DNA of 64,000 nucleotides from Tomocerus qinae (lineage: Eukaryota; Arthropoda; Collembola; Entomobryomorpha; Tomoceridae): positions 47,032,409 through 47,096,408 of the forward strand of contig CM034547.1 of assembly GCA_020055645.1 (NCBI GenBank). Direction: 5' to 3'. Each line of letters starts with the position of its first letter. The first letter of the stretch is position 1. A program made the translations under genes and the position numbers. The notes beneath the pieces are model-generated. The model saw nothing but the letters and a program-made list of their open reading frames with translations. It did no database searches and was not told where the DNA came from. Positions 51,801-64,000 of the stretch are shown here, piece by piece.

Positions 51801-54800
51801 CATGTAGCATTCCTAATTCACGTTACTGTATTCTCGAAAGATTTTTCCTCATTTCAGAATTGAGAGAAGGGCAAAAGGCTGCACTCACATAATATATCTT
51901 TTAATCTCCTTTCCGTTCCTTTCGACTGGATCTCTACTATTTTATCTTGGAAGCTCACGTAAATTAGGTTTTTTCTAATTGATGGGATTCTGCATTATAC
52001 AAAAGCTGTGTCTAAACCTACCCAGTTGAAGAAGTTAAGCTCGAGCTTTCTAAAATAGAGTAGACAGGAAGTCTGTCTTCGTAAACATTGGGTTTAAGGA
52101 AGGATTTAAGAAAATAAATATTTTCCGCAATAAAAATGCCTTTAGTTGATAGCAAATGAATACTAACGACAATCACACTACAACAAACCACTGAATCGAA
52201 CCTTTTCATGAGAAAACGTAGTTAAACAACCATGCAATTTTATTTGGCCCTTTAATGCTCCTTTTCATTCTTCAGCAAAACTTTATATTATAGGTAGGAT
52301 TTTTTCAGACCACAAGTATAAGTCTCCCTTCGCAGATTTATGCTTTGGCACTGTAATTAATTTCCATTGGTCAAACAAGAGTCAACTCCATTTTATTTCC
52401 CTAGTTTTCATTAGAATCACGCACTTAGCTCAAGGAAGTAAAGATAAAGCTGGCGATAGGACAGGAAAGAGATGTGATGTGAGAATAGGAAACTTAGTCA
52501 AACATACACTTAGAATATTTGTACGTTTAGGTACTTCTTTTCGTTTTCTCTGGTTTATCTAGTCCTTTATAGTACTTTGCCTAACCCGTAATAATAATAC
52601 ATGGCTTGGCTTCGTTTGGTTGGCATCTTGTCCGTAACTGTATTTATGGCTCCACATCGGCATCTAATCTTCAGAGAAAGCAGGCAGCAATAAATACACA
52701 TCCAGTTACATACGTTTCCAGACAACAGAACAACTTTCACTTCGGATCTCCATCAGCGTCTTTTCCCAACAACAACTTAATAGTTTCTTTTCCTTTGTCT
52801 TTACGACGCGACATTCTGCTTTGTATTTACTCACTACAATACGCTATATAAATACGAGTACAAACTACCTACCTTTCTTTGTCTTACATTCTTCTGTTTT
52901 GTTCTGAGTTGTGACGTCCAACGATTTGAAGATGAAGGCAAGAGTTTCCCTTTCCCATGTGTTTTACGCACTGAATTCGTTTTATGTATCTGTCGAACTA
53001 CTTTCCAAGGATTGCTTATTTACAACGTTCACGAGCCTTATTTCTATTCCCTTTTCTCAACTGAGAAATCCTTTATTTTATTGTTTTATACTTCACTACA
53101 CATTCCCACTATTAAACGCTACTCCTCCAAGTACACATCACATTTATTGTCAAATCGCTCTATATAACTACAAATACTAGGCTTAACTCACATTTATCTC
53201 CACTTAAATATAGACCTTCTCAATCTAAATTACAGAGTATATTGTCAAAGAAGGATCTATTTCATCAGTGTTACTTAAGATATAGAATTTTGTATACACA
53301 AGAATTCCAATTTTATTTACATTTCCACATCTTTCAATAATAATCGTTGAGAATTTAATCCTAAGACACTCTAAGGAAAGAAAAAGTCAGTCTCAGTATC
53401 TGTGACGGCAAAAACGGATGCAGGTACCTTCAAATACTATTTGGAGTGTTTTTGATTCTCGTAAGAAAAGTAAACGCAATACATATATAGTGTGTACAGT
53501 AGACACAGATTTAGGCACTGGCACTTGGGCATGTAAATAAATCCATGCATCGATACTTAGGAAGTGGATGTCAGAGTTAAAGTAATATTATAGCCTATTC
53601 CGCTGCACAGATCCAACGATAGGGAATAATGCAAAAAATAAGTAGTAGCATGGTAAAGGCCTGCAGAGAAAATAGTATGAGTAAGAAAGGTAAAGAGATT
53701 TGGAGTAGACAGATTGCTTAGGTTCTCTTTTTGTTGCTACGCCTCACAGAAGACCAATTTCTTCCGATTTATTTGCCTAGTGTCTCTTTCACTTGCTTTA
53801 GGGAAAACTCCGTTTCTCGGTATTTACTGCTCTACGAATACAAAAAGAGTCTGCCTTGTGTACACATTGCAAAGCTGGCTGTTCACAATCACAATACAGG
53901 TACAATCCCTATAAACTTTGTATAGTATATGAAACATATAGCCATATAAGCTTGGCTTATTACTTCACTTACTACACTTCACCCTCTTTCCCTTTTGACT
54001 ACGTATTTACCTTTGCACACAACTACCATCTCCATATCCGGCAGGACAGATTTTATATTCTTCTGCCCCACCGTAATGTACTTTCCTATCTAGCCGCCCC
54101 TTTTTCACAATATTTTCTCAATTACTTTCTAAAATTGGAATTAATGAGGCAATGACAGAGAATCGTTTGCTAAGTACAACCTTAATAAATTATATTTCAT
54201 TATGTACAGTGTATGTAAATACTTATAATTATGACTGTGTATGTATAATCTATGTATGTACATAGTCGGCAAACTTGTTATGGCTTCAGGCTCTTAGTCA
54301 AAATTATGATCTAATGAATTGCGTAATCCTTTATTTACTTGCCAAATTAATAGCACAATAACTACTAGACTATAGTAAGGTAGTCATGTCTGGTTTAAGA
54401 GTTCGTTCTTTGCTAAACAGTAGATTCTCCCTCTGTGCCTTAGGGAAAGAGTCCTTTACCATCAGACTGCTTGCACGAGGTTTACTTATCGTGTATCATT
54501 ATACCTTGTTAGTGATTCTACAGACTACGCCACATTACATCCCGCACAAGACAAACACAGACAAAAGAACTGTCTGGAGGGTTTTAGCCGAATTCATTGT
54601 GTACTCCGATAGACATCCATTTGATGACACAAAATGAGATATCCAAACTCCTTAGCTTCATAATATACTTGTTATTGAACAGTATATAATAACTCGCAGT
54701 AGCAAATTGCGACTTTGCTTTAGATTTGTCATACTTATATCTTGTACCACACTAGAGTAACTAATAATATTGTTTGCAGCCACAGGAATACAGCTACTAC

Positions 54801-55310
54801 GATTGCTTCATAAGAGTACTTGGGTTACAAAGGAAAAAAATTGTGTTTGCAGACATAAGTCAACATGCTGTCGATATATTATTTGTTTGATACAAATTTG
54901 AAGTAAGATCTGCAATTAGTAAACACTTACATTTTGGGTTGGGCTAACAGCTCTAGGAAAAGTAGGGTATCAAAAAGTATTTAACCTACTAAATAATTAA
55001 AATTTACATTTTGTTTCACACTGTTATTTAATACAGATTTTTAACATTATCAGTTTCCATCTGACAAGAACATCGCTGTCAACCCATAATTGATTTTGTA
55101 GAAAACGTTACTGTGAACAGTTAATAGTATTGAGGGACAATATTTCGTTGCCGTTTTACTGTATGATGATGCATTGCGAAGAAGACTGCCTTTAACACCA
55201 AAAATTGTGAAATGGGCGATCATCGTTATTTATTGTAATAGATTAGTGTCTCACCAACCAATGCATTTCATAACTTATATTTTTATTGTTATAACATCTA
55301 ATGCAGGTGT

Positions 55311-55754
55311 TATTACTGTTACAGCATATCCTTGTAAACAATGGATACAATGGAAACAATGAAACGCCATCGCTAATTGGATATTTTGTATTGTGTAGCT
55401 AATTGGTTTTAATTGCCTTTCCTCGACGCTCGGCGAAGCGAATGGAGTATAGTGAATGTGTTGTAGACAGCTGCTGCATGCCGGGGACAACCAAACTGGC
55501 GAAGTTCTTTAAGTTCTATCTTCGATATACCGAACGCAACTTATAATACACAATCTCACACACAAGTACCAATATATTAATAACATATTAAGGGCCCAGT
55601 ACTTTTAAATTTGGAAATCTCTAATGACTATCAAAATACATGTAAAAATTGCTTTACAACTCTTGGAATTCTGTCTAAAGTTGTTACCCGATTTTCTTGT
55701 GTGGCACATTTTTGGAATCCTGAATATATTGTCAACCACCCCATTGTACAAAAT
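55311..55754 (+). repeat. Left arm of the long inverted repeat
   Basis: 444 bp, identical to the reverse complement of 55841-56284. The arm holds a GC-richer stretch (about 55425-55510) with the start of the THAP-like frame, and an AT-rich inner half. Confidence 0.95.
55442..55754 (+). pseudogene. Broken THAP-like zinc-finger sequence, left arm
   Basis: From ATG at 55442 the frame reads MEYSECVVDSCCMPG, then LAKFFKFYLRYTERNL and a stop (TAA near 55543). In another frame, from about 55611, it continues with NCFTTLGILSKVVTRFSCVA followed by HFWNPEYI. A THAP domain has Cys-X2-4-Cys near the N-terminus, an FxFP-like motif, and a Cys-X2-His-Phe about 35-50 residues later. Here CVVDSC, FFKF and CVAHF fall in that order. 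The spacing is too long, a stop and a frame change intervene, and no clear intron joins them, so this is a decayed or misread domain at best. THAP domains occur in P-element-like transposases and host proteins. The resemblance is by eye only. Confidence 0.35.
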
Positions 55755-55840
55755 ACACGATATGTTTACTCATTAATATATCTTATTGCGATTATAATTT
55801 TGTAAACGACAAAATCTGCTATAAAATTTAAATATCGTAT

Positions 55841-56153
55841 ATTTTGTACAATGGGGTGGTTGACAATATATTCAGGATTCCAAAAATGTGCCACACAAGA
55901 AAATCGGGTAACAACTTTAGACAGAATTCCAAGAGTTGTAAAGCAATTTTTACATGTATTTTGATAGTCATTAGAGATTTCCAAATTTAAAAGTACTGGG
56001 CCCTTAATATGTTATTAATATATTGGTACTTGTGTGTGAGATTGTGTATTATAAGTTGCGTTCGGTATATCGAAGATAGAACTTAAAGAACTTCGCCAGT
56101 TTGGTTGTCCCCGGCATGCAGCAGCTGTCTACAACACATTCACTATACTCCAT
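55841..56153 (-). pseudogene. Broken THAP-like zinc-finger sequence, right arm
   Basis: Exact mirror of the left-arm sequence, with the ATG at 56153-56151 and the same stop and frame change. Sharing identical defects means the breakage predates the inverted duplication, or the arms are kept identical by conversion, or one arm is artefactual. Confidence 0.35.
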
Positions 56154-56284
56154 TCGCTTCGCCGAGCGTCGAGGAAAGGCAATTAAAACCAATTAGCTAC
56201 ACAATACAAAATATCCAATTAGCGATGGCGTTTCATTGTTTCCATTGTATCCATTGTTTACAAGGATATGCTGTAACAGTAATA
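55841..56284 (-). repeat. Right arm of the long inverted repeat
   Basis: 444 bp, the exact inverted copy of 55311-55754. Everything coded by the left arm on plus is coded here on minus. Confidence 0.95.
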
Positions 56285-59200
56285 CCGATCTTCCATAAAT
56301 GTAAATAACTAGCATATCAATACTACAATATTCTGAAATATTCACCTTCGGTCACTTTCTTTTTAAATGATTCAGTTCTAGGAGTGTCATTCACAGACTA
56401 CAAAGAAATATTGAAAAATAAATCAAATCCATTCCTTGGGGAATCATGAGAAAAGATATCAATCTAGTACGTGCCTACTTTATTTAGCTACATGGATTCT
56501 AGTTTGTATGCTTTCAGTTAAAAGTCAAAATAGTATGTAAAAACAAGCATTAGACACAGATTCAGGGCTGGTGACAAACCGCTATGAATACTTTGCGTCG
56601 ATTAGAGGAGTAAGGTAGTATTTATAGAATGACTACAACGTATTAGCATATCTGCTGGAGACAGGAGGAACAAGCAGAGTTGAATTACAAGGTAAGATAA
56701 TAAAATGATGATGCATACGATCATTGTTTTACCTTTCGCCCCGTATATCTGATTGTTATCTAGGAATATATCTAGGCTTAATGAATTCACATAATGTGGT
56801 TGTATCTACTGAATTATAGATAGACTGTTCTAGAACGCAGACTTTATGCTTTGATCTGAAACAAATCCAGCGAGAGGGAATTGTAATCTTTTCATGCATA
56901 TCAGTAGCAAGTCACATCACATTAAATTGTTTGCGTCATTCGTGTCTGCTATCCGCACTTCGTGGTAAGGAATTTTCCTTTGATTTATACAATTCAGAAC
57001 ATATATCTGATCTACTGAGGATTTATGTTAAACCACGCTAAATACAGTCCAGTAAATTCTAAAGTAGAAAGTACGCAGTAATAGAGTGGCTTTTCCTAGT
57101 ACAAGCTTTTAACTCGACAACTGACAGTGTAAATAGTAGTCGAATTACTCCCTAGTGTGATGTAATTACTAATTTATATAAGTAGCAATTGTAAATATTA
57201 TACTTATAATGAATCTAGTGATTTAGCATTCCAGTTTTAACCTTTGTTTATTCTGCGGTCGAAATGCCCAGATTCAAAATTAATTAGTATTCGTGTAGAA
57301 GTACTTTAGCCAACGTGATCAACGAATTATTGAGTTGATTTGCGTTTGGATTCGTACATTTGCTCAAAGAATCAGGTCATAAATGAGATACGGTAGACGT
57401 TGTCGTGATATTTAGGGTATGTCATTTTGCAAAATGTATTTAATTTAGAGATGGAGATTTTGATTGAAACGACTGTGGTGAAATCACTAGCTTCATCTCA
57501 TGCACAATGGGTACTCATTTCGTTTGTCATTTCGCCATGATATAGTAGTACGTAGGTATTAGCTCTACATTTATTAAATATGCCATGAGAGAATAGATTT
57601 ACAAATACAATACAATATGGTCCCCCATGTGAGATTTGGTAACAGAAGGCGAGTTAGTGTGTCTACTATAATGATTTGTGTGTCCTTGCTCTTGCAATAC
57701 TAAATAGAGATCAGAGGTCAATTCAATCTACAGAAATAGAACAACGTGTGATCTAAAATGTAGAAATATATAATCCCTAGTGTCTGCTCTGTTATCTTTT
57801 TATGTATACAACCACACGTAATACTGGAAGTGTGTCACATCGCAGATGGCTTCAATTGGCTTCCTATTTTACTAATTTACATATACATTCCCACTCTTAC
57901 ATTTATTGGCCATCACATGATGAAATAAGCACTCGACTTCATATATCTTATGATTCACATTTATTTAACAATCACTTTATACTCAGTTCCGTTGTGACGC
58001 AATTACAAATTTCATTTGCTTAAATACAGTGCCCCGAGTACATTTCGTGCTCACACATTAACTAGTTAATAGGCACACTGTCAATAGAAAAATGAATTAA
58101 TCACATCTTTCCTCAACTTCATTTCTGCACACGTTAACCATTCTCCATTTACTGAATACTATCTGTTTTATTATTTCTAGCTGCATTTGCATCTATCTCT
58201 ATACATCACTAAATACAAATCTGCAAGACTGCAAGATAAAATGGGTATCTGCATCAATTTAAATTAATGATATCTACTCTACTAACTCTTTGGTACATAT
58301 ACTTTTGGTATTAGCTAAAGCTCGGCTTAAAATTTAATACATTACAATCTGCTATATTGATTATCTGACAGAATGTCATTGGGGAGCTGATTACACAATT
58401 GTCACTAATATTGCACTAATTTACATTAATATAAATTTATAAATCAATAACACCCTAATGTGTTCAGCCATGATCTGGATTAACTTCCGTTCTGATATTG
58501 TGTTTAACAATATAATTATGAACTCCATGCGCAATAGTTTGCAAATACCCACTGGCACACAGTTAAAGTGAAGTGCAGTAAAGAAAGGAAACGTTTGTAA
58601 AGATGTACTGTTTTGGTTGTAAAATACATTGCTTCAGGAAAGTAAGTATATTATAATAATGATATTTATATATTCCACTATCTAGTTGATCAAACAACAT
58701 TTGTAAACACAACTCTTATCTGTACACTGTACATGGACGCACATGCATCAATCCTATTTCATCAAACAAATCATTATTAAATCCAAAGCAGATAGGTAAG
58801 TAGAATAAATATTTTATAGAATGCATTTGATACAAATGTCTAAATGTTAAGCATACTGACTTAGAGGCAGTAGCAGGCATATTAAATTCAAATTATAAAT
58901 ACAGAGTTTTCTCCTGTTAACAAATGGCGATCATTTTATCTGTCTGCCTTGTGCCTTCTTGATAAACAATCTGTAATTCATTGTCATTAGGTACATTTCA
59001 TTATTCGCCAGGGATCATGAGACTTATTTTATTATGACATAAAAATATAAGTTATCATCTCATACAATTAAGATTGAGATGTAAATTAAAAATGTATGTG
59101 TTCAAAATATTAAGCGAAAGGGATGGTTGTTGACTTGGTGGGTGACTACATTGAGGAATGAGTCACAAAAAGAATAATTGGAAAGATAGCACATTGAAAC

Positions 59201-62200
59201 GATACGAGTTCAAAAATTGCTCAGTAGTGTTTTGTACATAAATTGGAATTCCATGTATGACCCACCTAGAAAAGTCTACAAACATAATTTGCAAAATATG
59301 TTGGCATAAGAGATAGTAGTGGAATATGGAATAAACGAGCTGCATGTTGGATGAATCGCACGCAGTGTACAGAATTGTAAATAGCTAATTTGTGAAGTTG
59401 CTCACTGTCTAGGAAGCCAAACATGCATAGAAAACCAATTTAGCAACAATAAGTGTAGTCTAATATTTGGTATCTCTAGTAGGTAAATGTACACAGAGAG
59501 AAACAAAGTGAGTTCATCTAATGCATATTTGAATAATGAAAGGATATTTAGACGAGCACAGTAGTAAATACACAATGCACACAACATTCAAACTAAATAA
59601 ATAACCAACAAGAATAAAGTAAGGTCTGGGTTTGGCTTGTTGACCTGAAGTTTCACTCCTCTTATTTTCATACTACTACATATAATGTCTCACAAATACA
59701 CTTTACACCTACTAAGTAAAGCCAAATTCTTCATTCCATTATGGTGAGTTCGTGGTGGGGCAAGTGGTGCTCATTAGTTTTTACTGAGTAATCCCATAAT
59801 CCAATTACGTTTGTATAAACACTACCATGTACAGCCAGACTATCGAGTTAAAAGGTAAGTGAGGAAAAATACAGCAAGGATCCTTATCGTTTACAATATT
59901 TATCTCTACAGATTTCGTTGCATGAAGACAGAACGTGATTAAGGCGAGTCGGACAGTTATAACTATAACATTATTTATGTATACGATAGAAATATTTAAT
60001 GATGGAAATAATCTCCAGTAAGTACAGCAGGAATCATGTATAAATTATGCCAATGTTTATGATAACAAACTATAAAGATTTCTTTGGAATTCATGAGCAC
60101 CTACACATAGATTTGTATTAATGATACACTTTTGATGACTCGATAGTACTAAAAATGTGCAATTTCTAAATAAGTAAGCAAACTGTGCCAAAAGGGCAAG
60201 GTCTTGCATTCCATTCCACTCGAGTAGCTGAAGTGAGAAATGGAGTTTGGCAGGTGATGTAGATATTGTAAACTGGTAAGGAGTTTTTCGAATTGCATTC
60301 TTTATAATGGAAGGAATACTAACATTAAACGAATGTGCAGTAAGACGGGATAACTACAAAATAACTTTTATTCCAGCCAACACGTAGATACTTACAAACA
60401 AGTGCACTACGCGATGTATTTCTTCTTACAAGTAGTTGTAATGCATTCAGAAGCGTGCAATGAATTTTCCATGTAGACAGAACCTAATAGAGTTTACGTT
60501 AACCCGAGTGTATCTGTAAGTATAACGTCTGCATCTACTGGCACTATTACTTCTCAAAATGCAAAGATTGACATTAGCAATTCTTGACTTTATCTCTCGA
60601 CTTGTAGTAATGGCCATTGCATAGCATGCCGTCATCTCGATCTCACTTTAAGTTAACCTTAAAGGGTAAACCACTCTATGACTACAAAGATTCGACTTTA
60701 CTTGACTTTTACGTAATCTTGTTTCTTCGATTTAGCCACTCTTCTCAACTGCAACACAACGGGATCTTACGACTACTCAATCTTCAACGCTCAAAAGAAT
60801 CTTATTTCTTACAATAACAATCCATATGGATGTAACTCTAACTCATCTCTACTCCCCGTTCCGCCACTACCCCCAAATGCAATATAAGAATGTGTAATCT
60901 TACAAGTCTTAGTAGAGGCACATGTACCTAATACAAAATAAACACTCCACCGTACTTACATAACTCTATCCATTTTTACATCAACCAACCAACCCTCTGT
61001 GCGTACTGTCTGACTATACTACAAAACATACTGACCCAACTTAATTAATGCTACGATGTATTATTGTACAAGTCATAAATTGAAAAAAGCCTTGTTTATA
61101 CCTGTACGTACTCTGTGTACACATTTTTAAACATATTAAACAACTTAAATGTACCTAAATAAATATATACTATATAACTACTAGTACACATAAGGAAAGA
61201 GCATCGCTTACTATTGCAAGTCTTACAGTATACCTTTAGCGTTATACAATTCTCTGCACACGCTAATAAATAATGCACAACTATTACGAGCTACAGATAC
61301 ACTATTTACGTATAACAACACCAACAAATCAAGTACATAACCAGAACATGAAGATGACAGATCATCAACTAGTAAAGTAAACAGAGCAGCAAGCACTTCT
61401 GTACAAGGTAACATTCCAAGATAAAGTGGTGCCTTATTGTCGATTCTAGCCTACAAACCACAACCCAGTAGTGCACAACAACATCGTAAATTAATTGCTG
61501 AATTCTGAAAGTTCAAAATTTACATGGGTTGATAGTGGAACGGATTTAGAGTGCCTTGCTGCAGATGATTTAATTTTTTTGAATTTTTTGATAGCTCTTG
61601 CTAGATTATATATACTAATGAAGATTAACTAACGGACTTCTATTTTTTCTAAAGTATGTTTTAATTTTATTTTTTCTGAACACCTTATAGATAATTTAAT
61701 GTTGGTTATTATTTGTAAGATTTTTGGTGATCCTGCATGCAACTATGTAGTCCTAAATAGGTTGATAAAAAACAGCAAAAATGCAATGAATTAAAACTCA
61801 AAGCCATCATCCAAAAGGTAGAGCCCATAAAATAAACATAAATCCTGGCTTATGTTAGTGGAATAGGATTCGTAAGCATTTCGTAAGATGAAATTAAACG
61901 TGTATTGACTGACTGACTAGAAGACATTTATATTTGGCGAGAGTGCATGTTTCCATTTTTGGACGTCTTTGAATGTTAAAACTTCAAAGATCCCTTCAGT
62001 TAGTGTTCACAACACAACGGCTGAGATAAATAGTTCAATTCCGACAAAACGGAAAGTAACATACATAGTGAACAGATACACAGATATTGGGTAAAATATA
62101 CTATTACTTGGGTCTTCAGCTGCCACATAGGTATTCACCTCACACAACAAGAAGCATCAAGCCTACGTGAACTTCGAAATACAAATCGTGAAGAAATAGG

Positions 62201-64000
62201 CAAAAAGTGCAACTTCATCCAAGCAAACGACAGCAAGTGACTTGAGTTGAAATATTTGGATGAAAGTGTCTAAGCAGTAGTCACAGTGAGAGAAGTAAGT
62301 AGTACGGTGAGTCAATAAGTGGAGATAGGCAATGCAAAGGAGAAAGCCAGGAAGAAGTACTAGAACTACGTAGCAGTGAGTGAGTGAGCAGGATTTGAGC
62401 GGACCCGAAAAGAAACTGACTTAAAGTTACTGCGTGAAAATACATTCATCCTAATCCACGAGAAAGGTCTGCACTGATCCCAACTCCTCTCTCCCCAAAA
62501 TACAAGACTTTACTACTTTCTACGTACGAACACACACAAATGCCCAAAGTACCTGGTCCTGGGTACTCCACTAATACTTTCCCATCTATTCTTACATTAG
62601 CTACTACATTAGTAGCCACTATAGTTAAAGTCAACCTTCAAATACTTTTTATACCAACATACTACAGCCTACAGTGTTCTCTCGAATACAACCCGGGTGC
62701 CTAACGTCTCCTGAGCTTGAACCAGTTATTTATGATTGTTAAATTAGCTTTTATAACTTTAACATTTTTGCGCTTTGAAGTGATCAAACTAGTCAAATCC
62801 TAATCTGTTACCAATATAATATATCAAATGTAACATGCCATACATACGTTATTCGTCGTTTTCATTAATTATTTTTAGATTTTGGCCCTTTGAATACCAT
62901 TGTTGGCCGTAGTCACTGAGTAGTGACTCCAGCTAACTTCGCAGCTTTCCAGCAATGCTGTAATCCAGCTTTTACTCGATAACGATTTAAACAACTAAGA
63001 CATTTTATAATACGTTCTATAATAATTACAATACAGCTGGTTGTAATTTTTTCTAATTTAAGGATATTTAAAATATGGGTATTTCCCCATGACGTTACAA
63101 ACGGAAATACGGTAAAATGAGTTGGTCGTCGTCAACGATGTAGCAGTGTAGCACCAGACAAGACCGAGGAGTAAGCTTTCTAGTTTTTACAGTTAGAGAG
63201 AGATAGAAAGAGAAGTGGAGATAGTTTTTCTTTCTCCAGCTGCAAACTGCAGGTTGAATCCGAACAGTTTGTTGGAGAATTCTTTCTTCTCCTTTTTGCA
63301 TTTGGAGGAGTGCTTGAATTCTATTTTTAGAAGCGCCTAACATTTCTGATGAGAGCAACATTACTTCTTGCGAATTCTTACTGGGTATTATTGGAGGGAG
63401 GAAAGTGTAGTAAATACCTATTCGTAGTTTCCCTTGCTTACAGGTTACTTGTCTCTTTTTTCCTAAAGCTTTTCCTTTTCTTCCTCCGACAAAAGAATTA
63501 ACTTCTTATTCTTTGCTCACCTGCCTACATAAATATATTCCTGAATACCTCAGGGCATTGAGTAGAGTAGAGTAGGTAAACATTATTTACGTACACGATA
63601 CATGTAAAGTGGGCTTATAACTACTATTGTATCAGTTTCTATTGAATCTCCATTTTGAAGACTTCATTCCTAAAGTTTGTATTTTTGAGAGATTGTTCGT
63701 CGAATCCTATCTCTGTGCTATGCAAATTTTTTAACGTTTCATACATTTTCGGGCATTCTAGATAAGAAATAAATGAAACTTTGAAAGAAAAACTACGAAC
63801 TATTTTTAGATAGGAGTTTTTGTGTTAGCGAAGTACTTGAAAGTACTTTATGATGATATCAATAGGCATATACGCAAAGTTAACGGCTTTCTTGCGGTCA
63901 CAGTTTTTCATGGAGGAGCCCTAGTCCTAGCGTACACAATTGTGAATGTGTGTGTGGATTCTTAATATTGCCACTAGACTCTTCTTGAGTAGCCCATTTT
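56285..64000. other. Region without recognised genes, right edge of window
   Basis: About 7.7 kb of AT-rich sequence. A purine-rich patch at about 62.28-62.42 kb is followed by a pyrimidine-rich one to about 62.7 kb. There are small simple repeats: GTGA about 62375-62386 and GAGTA about 63560-63575. A minus-strand ATG ORF at 63095-63361 (88 codons) is considered in the findings. No domain, RNA gene or mobile element was recognised. Confidence 0.6.

Larger units (their letters stand above)
22640..55310. other. Long region without recognised exons: PKD 5' intron or intergenic
   Basis: About 32.7 kb of AT-rich sequence upstream of the first visible PKD exon. The upstream ubiquitin-like-domain exon should be on the minus strand, ending in phase 0 before a GT donor. 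I inspected several donor-like sites (for example around 27303, 27905, 28131, 42934, 43095) and none precedes convincing coding sequence. The only ORF standing out by length is 39046-39528. No tRNA or intact mobile element seen. Purine-rich blocks (about 22.98-23.62 kb, 48.9-49.25 kb) alternate with pyrimidine-rich blocks (about 23.7-25.2, 49.3-50.0, 52.8-54.15 kb). Confidence 0.6.
55311..56284. mobile_element. 974-bp long inverted repeat with identical arms, candidate fold-back element
   Basis: The left arm 55311-55754 and the reverse complement of the right arm 55841-56284 match at every one of 444 positions. The 86-bp centre (55755-55840) still pairs for a few bases at its edges, then does not. 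Outside the arms, similarity stops at once (55310 against 56285). The outermost TATTACTGTTACAG is mirrored by CTGTAACAGTAATA. If the outer TA on each side is a target duplication, the element would be 55313-56282, beginning TTACTGTTACAG. TA duplications are typical of Tc1/mariner-type elements and their MITEs, but TA is itself self-complementary, so this evidence is weak. No 8-bp duplication is seen as hAT or P elements would leave. Alternatives are a recent inverted duplication or an assembly artefact. Confidence 0.6.

Noticed and set aside
55174-55362. Plus-strand ORF running into the left arm of the palindrome
   Set aside because: It crosses the arm boundary and shows no domain; it appears to be a chance frame.
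62446-62634. Minus-strand 62-codon ORF with Gly/Val-rich content
   Set aside because: It starts on a non-ATG codon, has no homology, and lies in a strand-biased patch that favours open frames.

Overview
This window is animal nuclear DNA. It is AT-rich (roughly one third GC by eye), has no dense ORFs, and contains short exons with GT..AG splice sites separated by introns of 2.5-7 kb. The only gene I can identify with confidence is a protein kinase D (PKD/PRKD family) gene on the minus strand, occupying 1100-22639. Six consecutive coding exons can be joined with matching phases. They encode the end of the N-terminal ubiquitin-like domain, two complete zinc-binding C1 (diacylglycerol/phorbol ester) domains split by a serine-rich linker, and part of the acidic linker that leads to the PH domain. 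The PH and kinase exons should lie to the left of position 1. The start codon and the first part of the ubiquitin-like domain lie upstream, to the right of 22639, and I could not find them. The protein is bilaterian in character; invertebrate, perhaps arthropod, is a guess.

Layout: 1-1099 is intron. 1100-1149, 4405-4577, 8605-8881, 15879-16075, 19830-19964 and 22501-22639 are PKD exons read right to left. 22640-64000 is about 41 kb of non-coding-looking sequence that is either the large 5' intron of PKD or intergenic DNA. It holds no second gene that I can recognise.

The most striking non-gene structure is a 974-bp inverted repeat at 55311-56284. Its two 444-bp arms are identical at every base I compared, with an 86-bp centre. 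It is bounded by TA dinucleotides and carries in each arm a broken reading frame that looks like a decayed THAP zinc-finger domain. It could be a young fold-back transposable element (MITE-like), a recent inverted duplication, or an assembly/read-folding artefact. A second oddity is an uninterrupted 161-codon plus-strand ORF at 39046-39528, unusually long for DNA this AT-rich and with no recognised homology. Large parts of the right-hand region also alternate between purine-rich and pyrimidine-rich blocks on the plus strand. I saw no rRNA, tRNA, CRISPR array or intact transposase gene.
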